Assembly (NCBI GenBank): GCA_016718275.1
Contig: JADKEA010000003.1
Span: forward strand, 1-64,000
Source: Candidatus Villigracilis affinis
GTDB taxonomy: Bacteria > Chloroflexota > Anaerolineae > Anaerolineales > Villigracilaceae
Reading direction: 5' to 3'
DNA length: 64,000 nt
The notes beneath the pieces are model-generated. The model was not told where the DNA came from. It saw nothing but the letters and a program-made list of their open reading frames with translations, and made no database searches. The first letter of the stretch is position 1. Each line of letters starts with the position of its first letter. Positions 35,892-44,104 of this stretch are shown here, piece after piece. The position numbers were made by a program, and so were the translations under genes.

Positions 35892-36728
35892 TTATTCCTT
35901 TGAAATGCAGGCAAACCCCAGTGCGCCGATGCCGAGATGTGCGCCAAGCACCGGTGTGATCTGCACAATTGAAACTTCGCCGTTTGGCAGGAAGGCGTGT
36001 ATATTTTCGCGTAACGCTTCGGCTTCCTCTTGAACACCGGCATGCAGGATCGCCAGTTTTTCGTAGGGCGCGTATTCTTCCAGCCAGGAAAGCAGGCGTT
36101 CGGTTGCGCGCTTTTGGGTGCGGGTGCGATGGGCGGTGGCTTTTCCCATGTGCATATGAAGCAGGGGTTTGACTTGCAATAGCTCACCGAATTTCGCAAT
36201 GGCAAAATTCATTCGTCCGCTGCGGCGCAGATATTCGAGTGTTTTTAGAGAGGCAAAGACGTAGGTGCGTTTCATCACTTCCTGCAGGGTTGAAATGATC
36301 TCTTCGACCTTTTTCCCGGCTTTGGCCATGATCGCCGCTTTTTCAACGAGAAAACCTGTCCCGAGGCTGAGCTGGCTTGAATCGAGCACTGTGACGGGGA
36401 TGCGGGTGAATTGCAGGGCGGCAATGCGTGCCGAATTGATCGTTGCACTTAACGTCTCCGAGATGTGAATGGACAGGATGGCTTGTGCGCCTTCGTCAGC
36501 GAGGCGGTTGAAAACCCTGGTAAATACATCAGGCCCGGGCGCGGCGGTTTTCGGTGACGGGGAGTAGCTAGGTAATTGGGTGTAGAACTCGCTGCGGGTG
36601 AGGTCAACACCATCCAAAAAGGTTTGGTCGCCCACATTGATATTCAACGGAATTACGGTAATGGATTGTTGATCTGTAATTTCTTCAGGTAGGTCACAAG
36701 TGCTGTCAGTAACGATGCGGACGCTCAT
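35892..36728 (-). CDS. DegV family fatty-acid-binding protein
   Basis: The 278-residue protein begins VRIVTDSTCDLPEEI, the DegV signature, and has SPSPKTAAPGPDVF and ISIHISETLSATINSARIAAL, which form the fatty-acid head-group site in FakB-type proteins. FakB proteins present exogenous fatty acids to a FakA kinase; no fakA is seen in the window. I start at 36728; the open frame further upstream shadows the DICT gene. It begins one base after the DICT stop, so it is in the CarH-DICT transcript. Confidence 0.85.
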   Translation of the reverse strand: MSVRIVTDSTCDLPEEITDQQSITVIPLNINVGDQTFLDGVDLTRSEFYTQLPSYSPSPKTAAPGPDVFTRVFNRLADEGAQAILSIHISETLSATINSARIAALQFTRIPVTVLDSSQLSLGTGFLVEKAAIMAKAGKKVEEIISTLQEVMKRTYVFASLKTLEYLRRSGRMNFAIAKFGELLQVKPLLHMHMGKATAHRTRTQKRATERLLSWLEEYAPYEKLAILHAGVQEEAEALRENIHAFLPNGEVSIVQITPVLGAHLGIGALGFACISKE

Positions 36729-36729
36729 G

Positions 36730-37302
36730 TTATTCCTTCTCCTGGTCTTGTGGTGCAATGGGTGGCGACACTTGCGTGGGAAACATGTGATGCAAAAGCG
36801 AGATGATCTGGAAGGCGGCATTGGGTTCGAAGGTGTAGAAGCCTTCATAGAAGCGCTGACCTTCTTCCGGGTCAATTTCTTCAGCGAGCAGGGTGGCATA
36901 AATGCCCGGACCATAGGCCACAACGAACCAGTATTTTTCGAGCGGCGTTCCACTGGTATCGATGCCTGTTGTGCGCGCAAGTTGTGGAAGCGGCGCATCT
37001 GAAACACCGTAAAGCCACAGGCCTTTGGACGCTTCGGCTACTTTTGTATATTGTCCCAATTGTGCGTTGATACGGGAGAAATATTGAAACGAAACATGTG
37101 TGTCTGCACCGCCGAGGGTATTGATGACAGAGTCTTCGATCATGTGGCTGATCTCGATCATGCTTTTCACGGAAAAGATATAACGAAAATTGGCGTGTTG
37201 CAGATCCTGCTGCTTAAGACGGTTGATATAACCCTCGGTTCGCGGGGGAAATAAAGGCAGGAGTTTGTGGTAGAAAGCTGAAAGCGTATCTTGTTTTGTC
37301 AT
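36730..37302 (-). CDS. DICT-domain sensory protein
   Basis: The 190-residue protein consists of one DICT domain, a predicted sensory module usually attached to diguanylate cyclases, two-component proteins or regulators; here it stands alone. Visible words are FSVKSMIEISHMIEDS, GLWLYGVSDAPLP and WFVVAYGPGIYATLLAEEI. No DNA-binding or catalytic motif is present. The ATG overlaps the CarH stop (ATGA), so the two are made together. The pairing suggests a partner or second sensor for the CarH photoreceptor; this is inference from coupling. Confidence 0.75.
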   Translation of the reverse strand: MTKQDTLSAFYHKLLPLFPPRTEGYINRLKQQDLQHANFRYIFSVKSMIEISHMIEDSVINTLGGADTHVSFQYFSRINAQLGQYTKVAEASKGLWLYGVSDAPLPQLARTTGIDTSGTPLEKYWFVVAYGPGIYATLLAEEIDPEEGQRFYEGFYTFEPNAAFQIISLLHHMFPTQVSPPIAPQDQEKE

Positions 37303-38621
37303 GGTTGGTTTTGCCTAGCCTGGTCATTTAACCAAATTTTGATCGGCGAGCCCTGACCGTTGATGTGCTTATCCACGGCGCGGGAATAGTTTTCCATAAA
37401 GTCAGCCAATTCCTTTTGCGGGCGCTGGTGTGATTGCATCAAGACCTTCAGCCATTCCAATTCGGCGTTGACATGTTCGATATTTCCAAGCTGCAGGGCG
37501 GCGGCGATGTTATCGCCGAGGAAGTGGATGCCAGTATCGATCCCTTCGGATACGATGGGTGGAATCATTTCCTTGATGGTGCTTTCGATGTGCAGACGTT
37601 TGGCGTTGAAGAATTCAAGCGCAACCTGATATTCATTCGTCATGCTTTTTGCCTGCACTTTGGGCGAATTGCCTTTTAGAAGCGTTTCCACTTTTTCGAT
37701 GGCAGAGTCCACGCTGTTGCCGAGGTAATGACCTGGGATATGGTCTTTGATGCCCGGATGCAAGTTGAAAATGCGTCCGCCGTAGCCAACGGGAATCTTC
37801 ATTTCTGTGAGAGAGTGGGCTGTGGCGTGCAATGCCGCTGCCGTGATAAGTGTCTGCGCGACGAGGACGACTATGTTGGCGTGAACTGCTGAAACGGTTT
37901 CGGCGAATCTTTCCGCGGGGACATTTGCTCCCAGATAAATGACTCGGAATCCACGCCGACGAAGGAGCAGGCAGAGCAGCAGGGGAGTGAATGTGTGCCA
38001 CTCGTTGGGCGGGCATCCTACCAGCACGGTCTGTTTGAGGGTCGGGGCGGGGGATGCGCTGAGTAATGCGTCGAGTCGGCGCATTGCCAGACCTGATGCG
38101 AAATGTTCCTGCTGAACCGAAGCATTGTTTGAATACCAAAGCCCGCCGATCTCGGCCATGCCCTTTTGCAGTACTTCTGTGCAAATGACTTCCACCGGGA
38201 ACATGGAAAATCCCTGGTTCAAAACCTGTTCGGCGGTCGATTCACTAAAGTTCAGGCAGGCCTCGATCCATTGCGAACGCAGGGAATCGAGGCTGGTATC
38301 GGATGAAAGGTAAATGGCAGGAGTCCCCAACGGGGCGATGACTGTCGAAGGCGCAAAACCAGCCAGCGGGTCTGCACCAGATGCGTTGTGTTCGTTCCAC
38401 AAATCCACTGCGCGGGAGATCGAAAGTCCTTCCGATTGCCTTCCCATCAGCCATTTGATCGTCTCGATATCGTATTGCGAATACAAGCGATGCCCGCCCG
38501 CCGTGCGTTGAGGCATGGGGATACCGTACCTGCGTTCCCAGGCGCGCAGGGTATCTGCGGCGATGCCTGTTTCCTGCAGGACGACTTTCAAGTTGAAGGC
38601 GGGGTTCTTGCTAATAGACAT
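37299..38621 (-). CDS. carH: CarH-type B12-dependent photoreceptor repressor (MerR family)
   Basis: The 440-residue protein has an N-terminal MerR helix-turn-helix (about 10-78; AADTLRAWERRYGIP, AGGHRLYS). A helical bundle follows with the CarH signature W-x9-EH (Trp162, Glu172, His173), then a cobalamin Rossmann domain with E-x-H (Glu207, His209), where the His is the lower cobalt ligand. In CarH, adenosylcobalamin drives a DNA-binding tetramer in the dark and light breaks it up, releasing carotenoid genes. All signature residues are present. About 120 extra residues follow the B12 domain, longer than the roughly 300-residue CarH. It lies 66 bases after crtI, so it is probably autoregulated, and is coupled to the DICT gene. 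Confidence 0.9.
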   Translation of the reverse strand: MSISKNPAFNLKVVLQETGIAADTLRAWERRYGIPMPQRTAGGHRLYSQYDIETIKWLMGRQSEGLSISRAVDLWNEHNASGADPLAGFAPSTVIAPLGTPAIYLSSDTSLDSLRSQWIEACLNFSESTAEQVLNQGFSMFPVEVICTEVLQKGMAEIGGLWYSNNASVQQEHFASGLAMRRLDALLSASPAPTLKQTVLVGCPPNEWHTFTPLLLCLLLRRRGFRVIYLGANVPAERFAETVSAVHANIVVLVAQTLITAAALHATAHSLTEMKIPVGYGGRIFNLHPGIKDHIPGHYLGNSVDSAIEKVETLLKGNSPKVQAKSMTNEYQVALEFFNAKRLHIESTIKEMIPPIVSEGIDTGIHFLGDNIAAALQLGNIEHVNAELEWLKVLMQSHQRPQKELADFMENYSRAVDKHINGQGSPIKIWLNDQARQNQP

Positions 38622-38687
38622 GGTTGGACTCCGGTGACAAATTGGTGGACTGGTTGCAAAGGTTTTGCACGGTTATTGTACCGCTTA

Positions 38688-40223
38688 TTAACCTTCCGCA
38701 GCAGCCTGTTCCAATTTGTACCCTTCCACCTGCAAGCCTTTGTACTCTTTGAGAATTCTCTCAGTTGTCAGGCGGGCTGAAAGCAGAACGATGGGCAGAC
38801 CTGTGCCGGGGTGTGTAGATGCGCCTGCGAAGTACAGGTTCTTGTATTTTTTGTGGCGATTGTGCGGACGCAGATACCCGACCTGCCAGAAATTGTGACT
38901 GAGGCCAAACGCCGAGCCGTTGACGAGATTGAAACGTTCCTTCCATGTCTTGGGCTGGTACACGATCTCGAACTTGAGATGCGCTTCGAGATCTGCGGCA
39001 TCCATTTCCGTGGCGAGGCGGTCGAGAACATAACGGCGGGCACGCGCAACCATTGCATCCCAATCCTGTGCGGAGCGGGCATCGAGATGGCCGACGGGGA
39101 CAAGCACATACAGCGTGTCTTGACCTTCAGGCGCAGCGGCTGGGTCGGTGCGTTTGGGTGCATGCACGTAGAATGACGGCACTTCGGGAAGGGTGTGTTC
39201 ATTGAAGATCTTCTCGAACGAGGCTTTGTATTCACCGCCGAGGAAGACGTTGTGATGCGCGATCTGTGAATATTCCTTGTCCACACCCCAATAGAACATG
39301 ATGGTGGAGCAGGTATACAGTTTTTCGTTGATAAGTTTCTTTGCTTCGGCGCGGTCGGGCAGAAGCTGGTCGTAAATGTAGGGCAGGTCAGCATTGCCGA
39401 CGAAGATATCGGCGGTCAATTCGCGGCCATCTTCCAGTGTTAAACCTGCCACTTTCGAACCTTCAACCTTCAACTTCTTCACTGGCGCATCGTAGATGAA
39501 TTTCACGCCCAGTTTTTCAGCGACCGTGGTCAATGCCTGAATGCCGGCATACATGCCGCCCATCGGATACCAGACACCTTCTGCAAGTTCGGTGTACTGG
39601 AGCAGGGAGTATGTGGCGGGCGCATCATAGGGGCTGAGACCCAGATACATATTTTGAAAGGTGAATGCAGCCTTGAGTCTTTCATCCTTGAAGAATCGGC
39701 CTGTATTGGTGTAATGCTTGCCCAGTGCCTTAAGCTGGAAGATCAAAGGCAGGTTGGACAGGCTGAAATATTCGAAGATGTTGTAAAAGTTGCGCCCGAC
39801 GAATTTTTCGAGCGAGATCTTGTAGTGCTTGCTGCCTTCAGCAATGTAATTCAGGAAACCAGTAAAGGCGGTCTTTTCCACTTTTTCGAGCTGAGTTTGC
39901 ATATCGCCGATGTTCGAGGTCAATTCCAGTTGCAGCCCATCATCAAAGCGGACTTTGTAGGTGGGGTCGATGCGGCGCAAGTCGAGATGATCACTCATCT
40001 TTTCGCCGAGCGAGGCAAAAGTTTCCTCCCAGACCTCAGGCATGAGGAACAAGGTGGGGCCGATATCGAAGCGGTGGCCGTCTTTGACGATCTGGTTACA
40101 ACGTCCGCCGGGGGTGTCATTTTTTTCCACGACGGTAACATCGTAGCCATTTTTCGCGAGGCGGGCGGCAGTGGCAATTCCGCCAATTCCTGCGCCGATC
40201 ACTACTGCGGTCTGTTTTCGCAT
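38688..40223 (-). CDS. crtI: Phytoene desaturase
   Basis: The 511-residue flavoprotein converts phytoene stepwise to lycopene. It starts with the FAD-binding VIGAGIGGIATAARLAKNGYDVTVVEKNDTPGG, has HRFDIGPTLFLMPE, YPMGGMYAGIQALTTVAEKLGV in the middle, and ends with the CrtI signature around GASTHPGTGLPIVLLSARL. Length is typical. An AAGGAGAT ribosome site precedes the ATG. Its promoter (TTGACA-N16-TATAAT) lies in the divergent CarH-like operator shared with crtB. It is first in a run crtI-carH-DICT-degV. Confidence 0.95.
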   Translation of the reverse strand: MRKQTAVVIGAGIGGIATAARLAKNGYDVTVVEKNDTPGGRCNQIVKDGHRFDIGPTLFLMPEVWEETFASLGEKMSDHLDLRRIDPTYKVRFDDGLQLELTSNIGDMQTQLEKVEKTAFTGFLNYIAEGSKHYKISLEKFVGRNFYNIFEYFSLSNLPLIFQLKALGKHYTNTGRFFKDERLKAAFTFQNMYLGLSPYDAPATYSLLQYTELAEGVWYPMGGMYAGIQALTTVAEKLGVKFIYDAPVKKLKVEGSKVAGLTLEDGRELTADIFVGNADLPYIYDQLLPDRAEAKKLINEKLYTCSTIMFYWGVDKEYSQIAHHNVFLGGEYKASFEKIFNEHTLPEVPSFYVHAPKRTDPAAAPEGQDTLYVLVPVGHLDARSAQDWDAMVARARRYVLDRLATEMDAADLEAHLKFEIVYQPKTWKERFNLVNGSAFGLSHNFWQVGYLRPHNRHKKYKNLYFAGASTHPGTGLPIVLLSARLTTERILKEYKGLQVEGYKLEQAAAEG

Positions 40224-40258
40224 AATTATCTCCTTGGTTTCAGAAAACTTCTTAGGTT

Positions 40259-40343
40259 ATTATATTCTTTGTCTAGTATTTGTCAAGGTTTTTAGGAAAA
40301 ATACTTTGCAAAACCTTGACAATATAGACAAATCCTGTAAAAT
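40259..40343. promoter_or_regulatory. Divergent crtI/crtB promoters within a CarH-like operator
   Basis: Two consensus promoters face apart. For crtI (minus): TTGACA at 40286-40281, 16-base spacer, TATAAT at 40264-40259. For crtB (plus): TTGACA at 40316-40321, 16-base spacer, TAAAAT at 40338-40343. Each spacer holds a second box TAGACA (40275-40270 and 40325-40330). The boxes lie in a long inverted repeat (40268-40292 against 40310-40332). TTGACA and TAGACA both fit the TnnACA core described for CarH; they are 11 bases apart on the crtI side and 9 on the crtB side. Repression of both genes in the dark is the obvious reading. Confidence 0.75.
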
Positions 40344-40395
40344 AACTGCATTGGAACGTTTTTTAGGCCTAAAGAGAAACTGAACAGGAGAAAAC

Positions 40396-41346
40396 ATGCA
40401 AGCACAAGCAAACTGGGAAAACCAATTGATCGCCCTCGCCGGGCATTTCCCGCATACTTCTGCCCACCCTTTCTTTTCATACTGGGCTGGAGATGCCCAA
40501 TTGCAGGCCGCCTATAAAAAGGCCGCAAAGATCACCAGCGAACACTCCAAATCCTTTTATCTGGCTTCCGGGCTTCTTCCAGAAGAAAAACGCTCCGCTG
40601 CCCGCGCACTGTACGCTTTTTGCCGCACCGTGGATGATATTGTGGATGAAGTCGAATTGAAAAAGGATCGCGACTTTGAACTCGACTACTGGCGGAATAT
40701 CGTTCAAAATGCCGCTTCCACCTCGACCGATGACCTGGTCGCCTCCGCCTGGGCAGATACCCTTACCCGATACCATATTCCGCATCACTACGCCCTGCAG
40801 TTGATCGACGGCGTGGCGCGTGATCTTTCCCAAACCCGCTATCAAACCTTTGATGACCTCGCCACCTATTGCTATGGCGTCGCCTCCACGGTGGGATTGA
40901 TGAGTATGTATATCGTCGGCTTCAAGAGTCATGATGCCGTGCCTTATGCCATCAAACTCGGTGTGGCATTGCAAATGACCAACATCCTGCGCGATGTGGG
41001 GGAGGATTACCGCAACGGCCGAATCTACCTTCCCCGTGAAGAACTTGTCTTTTATGGCATCCAGGAATCTGATATTGCCGCAGGCAGGGTCACAGACAGG
41101 TGGCGCCAGTTCATGAAATTCCAGATCGAACGCACTCGTCAGTTGTACAAGGAATCCTGGGAGGGTGTCAAAATGCTCGAGCGCGAAGGACAACTCGCCA
41201 TCGGTGCGGCATCCACTTTTTACTGTGGCATTTTGGAAGATATAGAAAAACACGATTACAACGTATTTAATCGTCGTGCCAGCCTTTCTGCATTGGGCAA
41301 AATCAGCCGCATCCCAAGCTTGTGGTTGAGGGTTCGCTCGCTTTAA
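40396..41346 (+). CDS. crtB: Phytoene synthase
   Basis: The enzyme joins two GGPP molecules to form phytoene. The 316-residue protein has both Asp-rich motifs for Mg-diphosphate binding: DDIVDEV near residue 77 and DVGEDYRNGRIYLP near 200, plus SKSFYLASGLLPEEKR and RALYAFCRTVDDI. Length is typical. An AGGAG site precedes the ATG. It is a single gene with its own terminator, divergent from crtI. Confidence 0.95.
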   Translation: MQAQANWENQLIALAGHFPHTSAHPFFSYWAGDAQLQAAYKKAAKITSEHSKSFYLASGLLPEEKRSAARALYAFCRTVDDIVDEVELKKDRDFELDYWRNIVQNAASTSTDDLVASAWADTLTRYHIPHHYALQLIDGVARDLSQTRYQTFDDLATYCYGVASTVGLMSMYIVGFKSHDAVPYAIKLGVALQMTNILRDVGEDYRNGRIYLPREELVFYGIQESDIAAGRVTDRWRQFMKFQIERTRQLYKESWEGVKMLEREGQLAIGAASTFYCGILEDIEKHDYNVFNRRASLSALGKISRIPSLWLRVRSL

Positions 41347-41375
41347 TTTATTTTGCTTGTTTGTTGCACTTCCCG

Positions 41376-41408
41376 AATCGTCTCTGGTAATTTGCCAGGG
41401 ACGATTTT
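41376..41408 (+). terminator. Terminator after crtB
   Basis: ATCGTCTCTGG pairs with CCAGGGACGAT around a TAATTTG loop, followed by TTTTT. It stands 30 bases past the crtB stop and just before the SGNH gene. Confidence 0.85.
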
Positions 41409-41423
41409 TGATATACTTGCCTC

Positions 41424-42101
41424 GTGAGAAAAATAGCATTTATTCTTTTCCTTTTTCTGGCTGCCTGCTCGGGAACTTTAGAATCGACCGTGGAGAATAC
41501 AATGGGAATTCGTTATCTGGCTCTGGGTGATTCGTACACAATTGGCGAGAGCGTTGCAGAAAACAAACGCTGGCCGAACCAACTGGCTGCCATGCTGTCT
41601 GAGCAGGGAATTCAAACTGATGTCACCATCATCGCCCGCACAGGCTGGACGGTTGACGAACTTTGGGAAGGAGTCCAGGCCAATCCACCTGATGGGACCT
41701 ATGACCTTGTCACATTGTTGATCGGGGTCAACGACCAGTATCGTGGATATCCGCTGGATGGTTATCGGGAAGATTTCCGCTTTATGCTTGGCAAGGCCAT
41801 TGAATATGCAGGGGGAGACCCGCAGCGTGTGGTTGTATTGTCCATTCCCGATTGGGGTTTCACTCCCTTTGCTGCCAGCCGTGAAACCGAACCGATCAGC
41901 CTGCAAATTGACGAATTTAACGCGGTCAATCTCGAAGAAACCAAATCGGCTGGGGCGCACTATGTAGACGTCACCATCATTTCCCGTATGGCGATGGATG
42001 ACTTTGAATTAATAGCCTCAGATCGTTTGCACCCATCGGGCAAAATGTATTCCCTGTGGGCGGAGAAAGTTTTTCCGACGGTCATTGAAATAATCAAATA
42101 A
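41424..42101 (+). CDS. SGNH/GDSL hydrolase lipoprotein
   Basis: The 225-residue protein has a lipoprotein signal peptide ending in LAAC (Cys15). The SGNH blocks are ALGDSYTIGE with the nucleophile Ser, the Gly of RTGWTVDEL, the LIGVNDQYRG Asn block and SDRLHPSG with the catalytic Asp and His. It should be an esterase or lipase anchored outside the membrane; the substrate is unknown. The start is close to the crtB terminator and may lack a long leader. It precedes methylmalonyl-CoA epimerase by 29 bases. Confidence 0.87.
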   Translation: MRKIAFILFLFLAACSGTLESTVENTMGIRYLALGDSYTIGESVAENKRWPNQLAAMLSEQGIQTDVTIIARTGWTVDELWEGVQANPPDGTYDLVTLLIGVNDQYRGYPLDGYREDFRFMLGKAIEYAGGDPQRVVVLSIPDWGFTPFAASRETEPISLQIDEFNAVNLEETKSAGAHYVDVTIISRMAMDDFELIASDRLHPSGKMYSLWAEKVFPTVIEIIK

Positions 42102-42130
42102 GAAGTAAAATCCAATCGTTGAGGAACACT

Positions 42131-42535
42131 ATGCCAAAAATAAAAGCTGTCAATCATGTTGCGGTCGTCGTGGACGACATGGATAAATCACTCTTGTTCT
42201 GGCGCGATGCGCTCGGAATCGAATTGCACGAACTGCGCGATGTCCCTGCCGAAAAATCACAGGTGGCCTTTTTGCCCGTCGCTGGCGCAGAAGTGGAACT
42301 GGTCATGCCTACCTCTGAGGACTCGGGTATTGCCAAATACCTGGCCAAGCGTGGGCCTGGCATGCATCACCTATGCCTCGAAGTGGATGACATCGAAGGG
42401 ATGATGTCACAGTTGAAAGCGAAGAACATCCGCCTCATCAATGAGGAACCGCGCACAGCCGTGGATGGAAAGAAATATGCCTTCATTCACCCCGAGTCCA
42501 CAGGCGGGGTGTTGGTTGAGTTGTATCAAATCTAA
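42131..42535 (+). CDS. mce: Methylmalonyl-CoA epimerase
   Basis: The 134-residue VOC-fold enzyme interconverts (R)- and (S)-methylmalonyl-CoA in propionate metabolism. It shows the paired VOC repeats: VNHVAVVVDDMDKSLLFWRDALG with the metal His, then GPGMHHLCLEVDDIEGMM with the second His and GGVLVELYQI with the metal Glu. Length is typical. GAGGA precedes the ATG at 42131. Methylmalonyl-CoA mutase, which like CarH needs adenosylcobalamin, is not in the window. A terminator hairpin follows. Confidence 0.9.
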   Translation: MPKIKAVNHVAVVVDDMDKSLLFWRDALGIELHELRDVPAEKSQVAFLPVAGAEVELVMPTSEDSGIAKYLAKRGPGMHHLCLEVDDIEGMMSQLKAKNIRLINEEPRTAVDGKKYAFIHPESTGGVLVELYQI

Positions 42536-42555
42536 TTTTCGAATACTCGAGTCTG

Positions 42556-42590
42556 AAATGCAGGAACACCGCGCTACGTTCCTGCATTTT
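42556..42590 (+). terminator. Terminator after mce
   Basis: AAATGCAGGAAC pairs with GTTCCTGCATTT around a 10-base loop, followed by TTC. It lies between mce and tilS. Confidence 0.75.
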
Positions 42591-42624
42591 CATTAAGTGT
42601 GTAATCTGGAATGGTTCAAACGAA

Positions 42625-44070
42625 ATGATACTGGATAATATCGAACCCATATTGCAGGATGAATGCGGCCTGGTGAAGGATCGCCCGATCATTGTCGGAG
42701 TCTCGGGAGGACCCGATAGTTTATGCTTGATGGAAACATTGAGGCAGGCGGGCTATTCCATTATCATCGCGCACTTCAATCATCAGCTTCGCCCCGAAGC
42801 CGGGCAGGATGCGCATATGGTGGAGAAGATCGCCTCCCGTTTGATGCTGGGCTGCATCATCGACGGCGCCGATGTGCGTGCTTATGCCGACCAGCAAAAA
42901 CTTTCGCTTGAAGAAGCGGCCCGCAACATGCGTTACCATTTCATGTTCAGGCTGGCGCGTGAGCGAAACGCTCAGGCCGTGGCAGTAGGTCACACAGCCG
43001 ATGACCAGGTGGAAACCATCCTCATGCATTTTCTGAGAGGCAGTGGCATTTCGGGGTTGAAGGGCATGTCGCATCGTTCGATCATCAAGACTTTTGATCC
43101 TTCGATTCCCATTGTGCGGCCTTTATTGAACACCTGGCGAGAAGAAACGACAGTTTATTGCGCGGCCAATGGCTTGCGTCCGCATTACGATTCAAGCAAC
43201 GATTCGATCAACTTTCAACGCAATCGGATTCGTCATCTCCTGATTCCCAGCCTTGAAAGTTACAACCCGAAATTCCGTGACGCTGTGTTGCGCATGTCGC
43301 AATCGCTCAAGAGCGATTATTCCCTTTTGATGGAGACCCTCGAGGATGCCTGGCAGGATGTGGTGACCAGCGTGGAAGAGGATGCGATTGCATTCGACGC
43401 AGAGCTGCTCTCCAATCGCTCGCTCGGACTCCAACGGAACTTGATCAAACATGCCATGCAGATTCTCCGCCCGAAACTGGATGTGAACTTTTCCGCGCTG
43501 GAGCGCGCAACAAACCTGATCAAAGACCACGCCCACTCATCCAGCGTGGACTTGAAAGGCGGCCTGCGTATGTTCCGTGAGGCGGGCGTTGTGTATGTCT
43601 GTACCTTGAATTCGAAATTGTCCTTCAATCTCTGGCCGCAAATGCCGAGCACGACACCCATCTCCGTTACGGTTCCCGGGCAGGTTGATCTCGCAGGCGG
43701 CTGGAAGATGAACTGCGAACGCTGGCATATCCCCACACTGGTTAAAGAGCAGGCTGAACGAAACGAAGACCCATTCCAGATTTGGTTGGATGCGGAAAGG
43801 GTTCCAGAGTCACTTGAATTGCGGGTGCGTCATCAGGGCGATCATTTTGAACCGCTTGGTCTGGAGGGACACTCCCAAAAGATTACCGATTTCTTTGTGA
43901 ATGAGAAGATGCCGCAGCGGGCAAGAGACCACTGGCCTCTGCTGTGCGCAGGTGACCAGATCATCTGGGTGCCTGGCTATCGCCCTGCGCATTCTTACCG
44001 CCTGACCCAATCGACAAAGACTGCTGTGTATTTTTCGATCTCGGGCCCGCCCGAGAAAAATATAGAATAA
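42625..44070 (+). CDS. tilS: tRNA(Ile)-lysidine synthetase
   Basis: TilS puts lysidine at position 34 of the CAU-anticodon tRNA-Ile so that it reads AUA. The 481-residue protein has the PP-loop SGGPDS (residues 27-32), HFNHQLRPEAGQDAHMVE, AARNMRYHF and GHTADDQVETILMHFLRGSGISGLKGM, all typical, followed by the TilS C-terminal domain. Start choice fits the usual distance to the PP-loop. It converges with the recombinase-like gene, with a shared terminator between. Confidence 0.95.
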   Translation: MILDNIEPILQDECGLVKDRPIIVGVSGGPDSLCLMETLRQAGYSIIIAHFNHQLRPEAGQDAHMVEKIASRLMLGCIIDGADVRAYADQQKLSLEEAARNMRYHFMFRLARERNAQAVAVGHTADDQVETILMHFLRGSGISGLKGMSHRSIIKTFDPSIPIVRPLLNTWREETTVYCAANGLRPHYDSSNDSINFQRNRIRHLLIPSLESYNPKFRDAVLRMSQSLKSDYSLLMETLEDAWQDVVTSVEEDAIAFDAELLSNRSLGLQRNLIKHAMQILRPKLDVNFSALERATNLIKDHAHSSSVDLKGGLRMFREAGVVYVCTLNSKLSFNLWPQMPSTTPISVTVPGQVDLAGGWKMNCERWHIPTLVKEQAERNEDPFQIWLDAERVPESLELRVRHQGDHFEPLGLEGHSQKITDFFVNEKMPQRARDHWPLLCAGDQIIWVPGYRPAHSYRLTQSTKTAVYFSISGPPEKNIE

Positions 44071-44103
44071 AAAATTCCCGCCTTGAAAGCGGGAATTTTA
44101 TTT
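44071..44103. terminator. Bidirectional terminator tilS / recombinase-like gene
   Basis: AAAATTCCCGC and GCGGGAATTTT pair with an 8-base loop and have A and T runs outside, ending both converging genes. Confidence 0.88.
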
Positions 44104-44104
44104 T

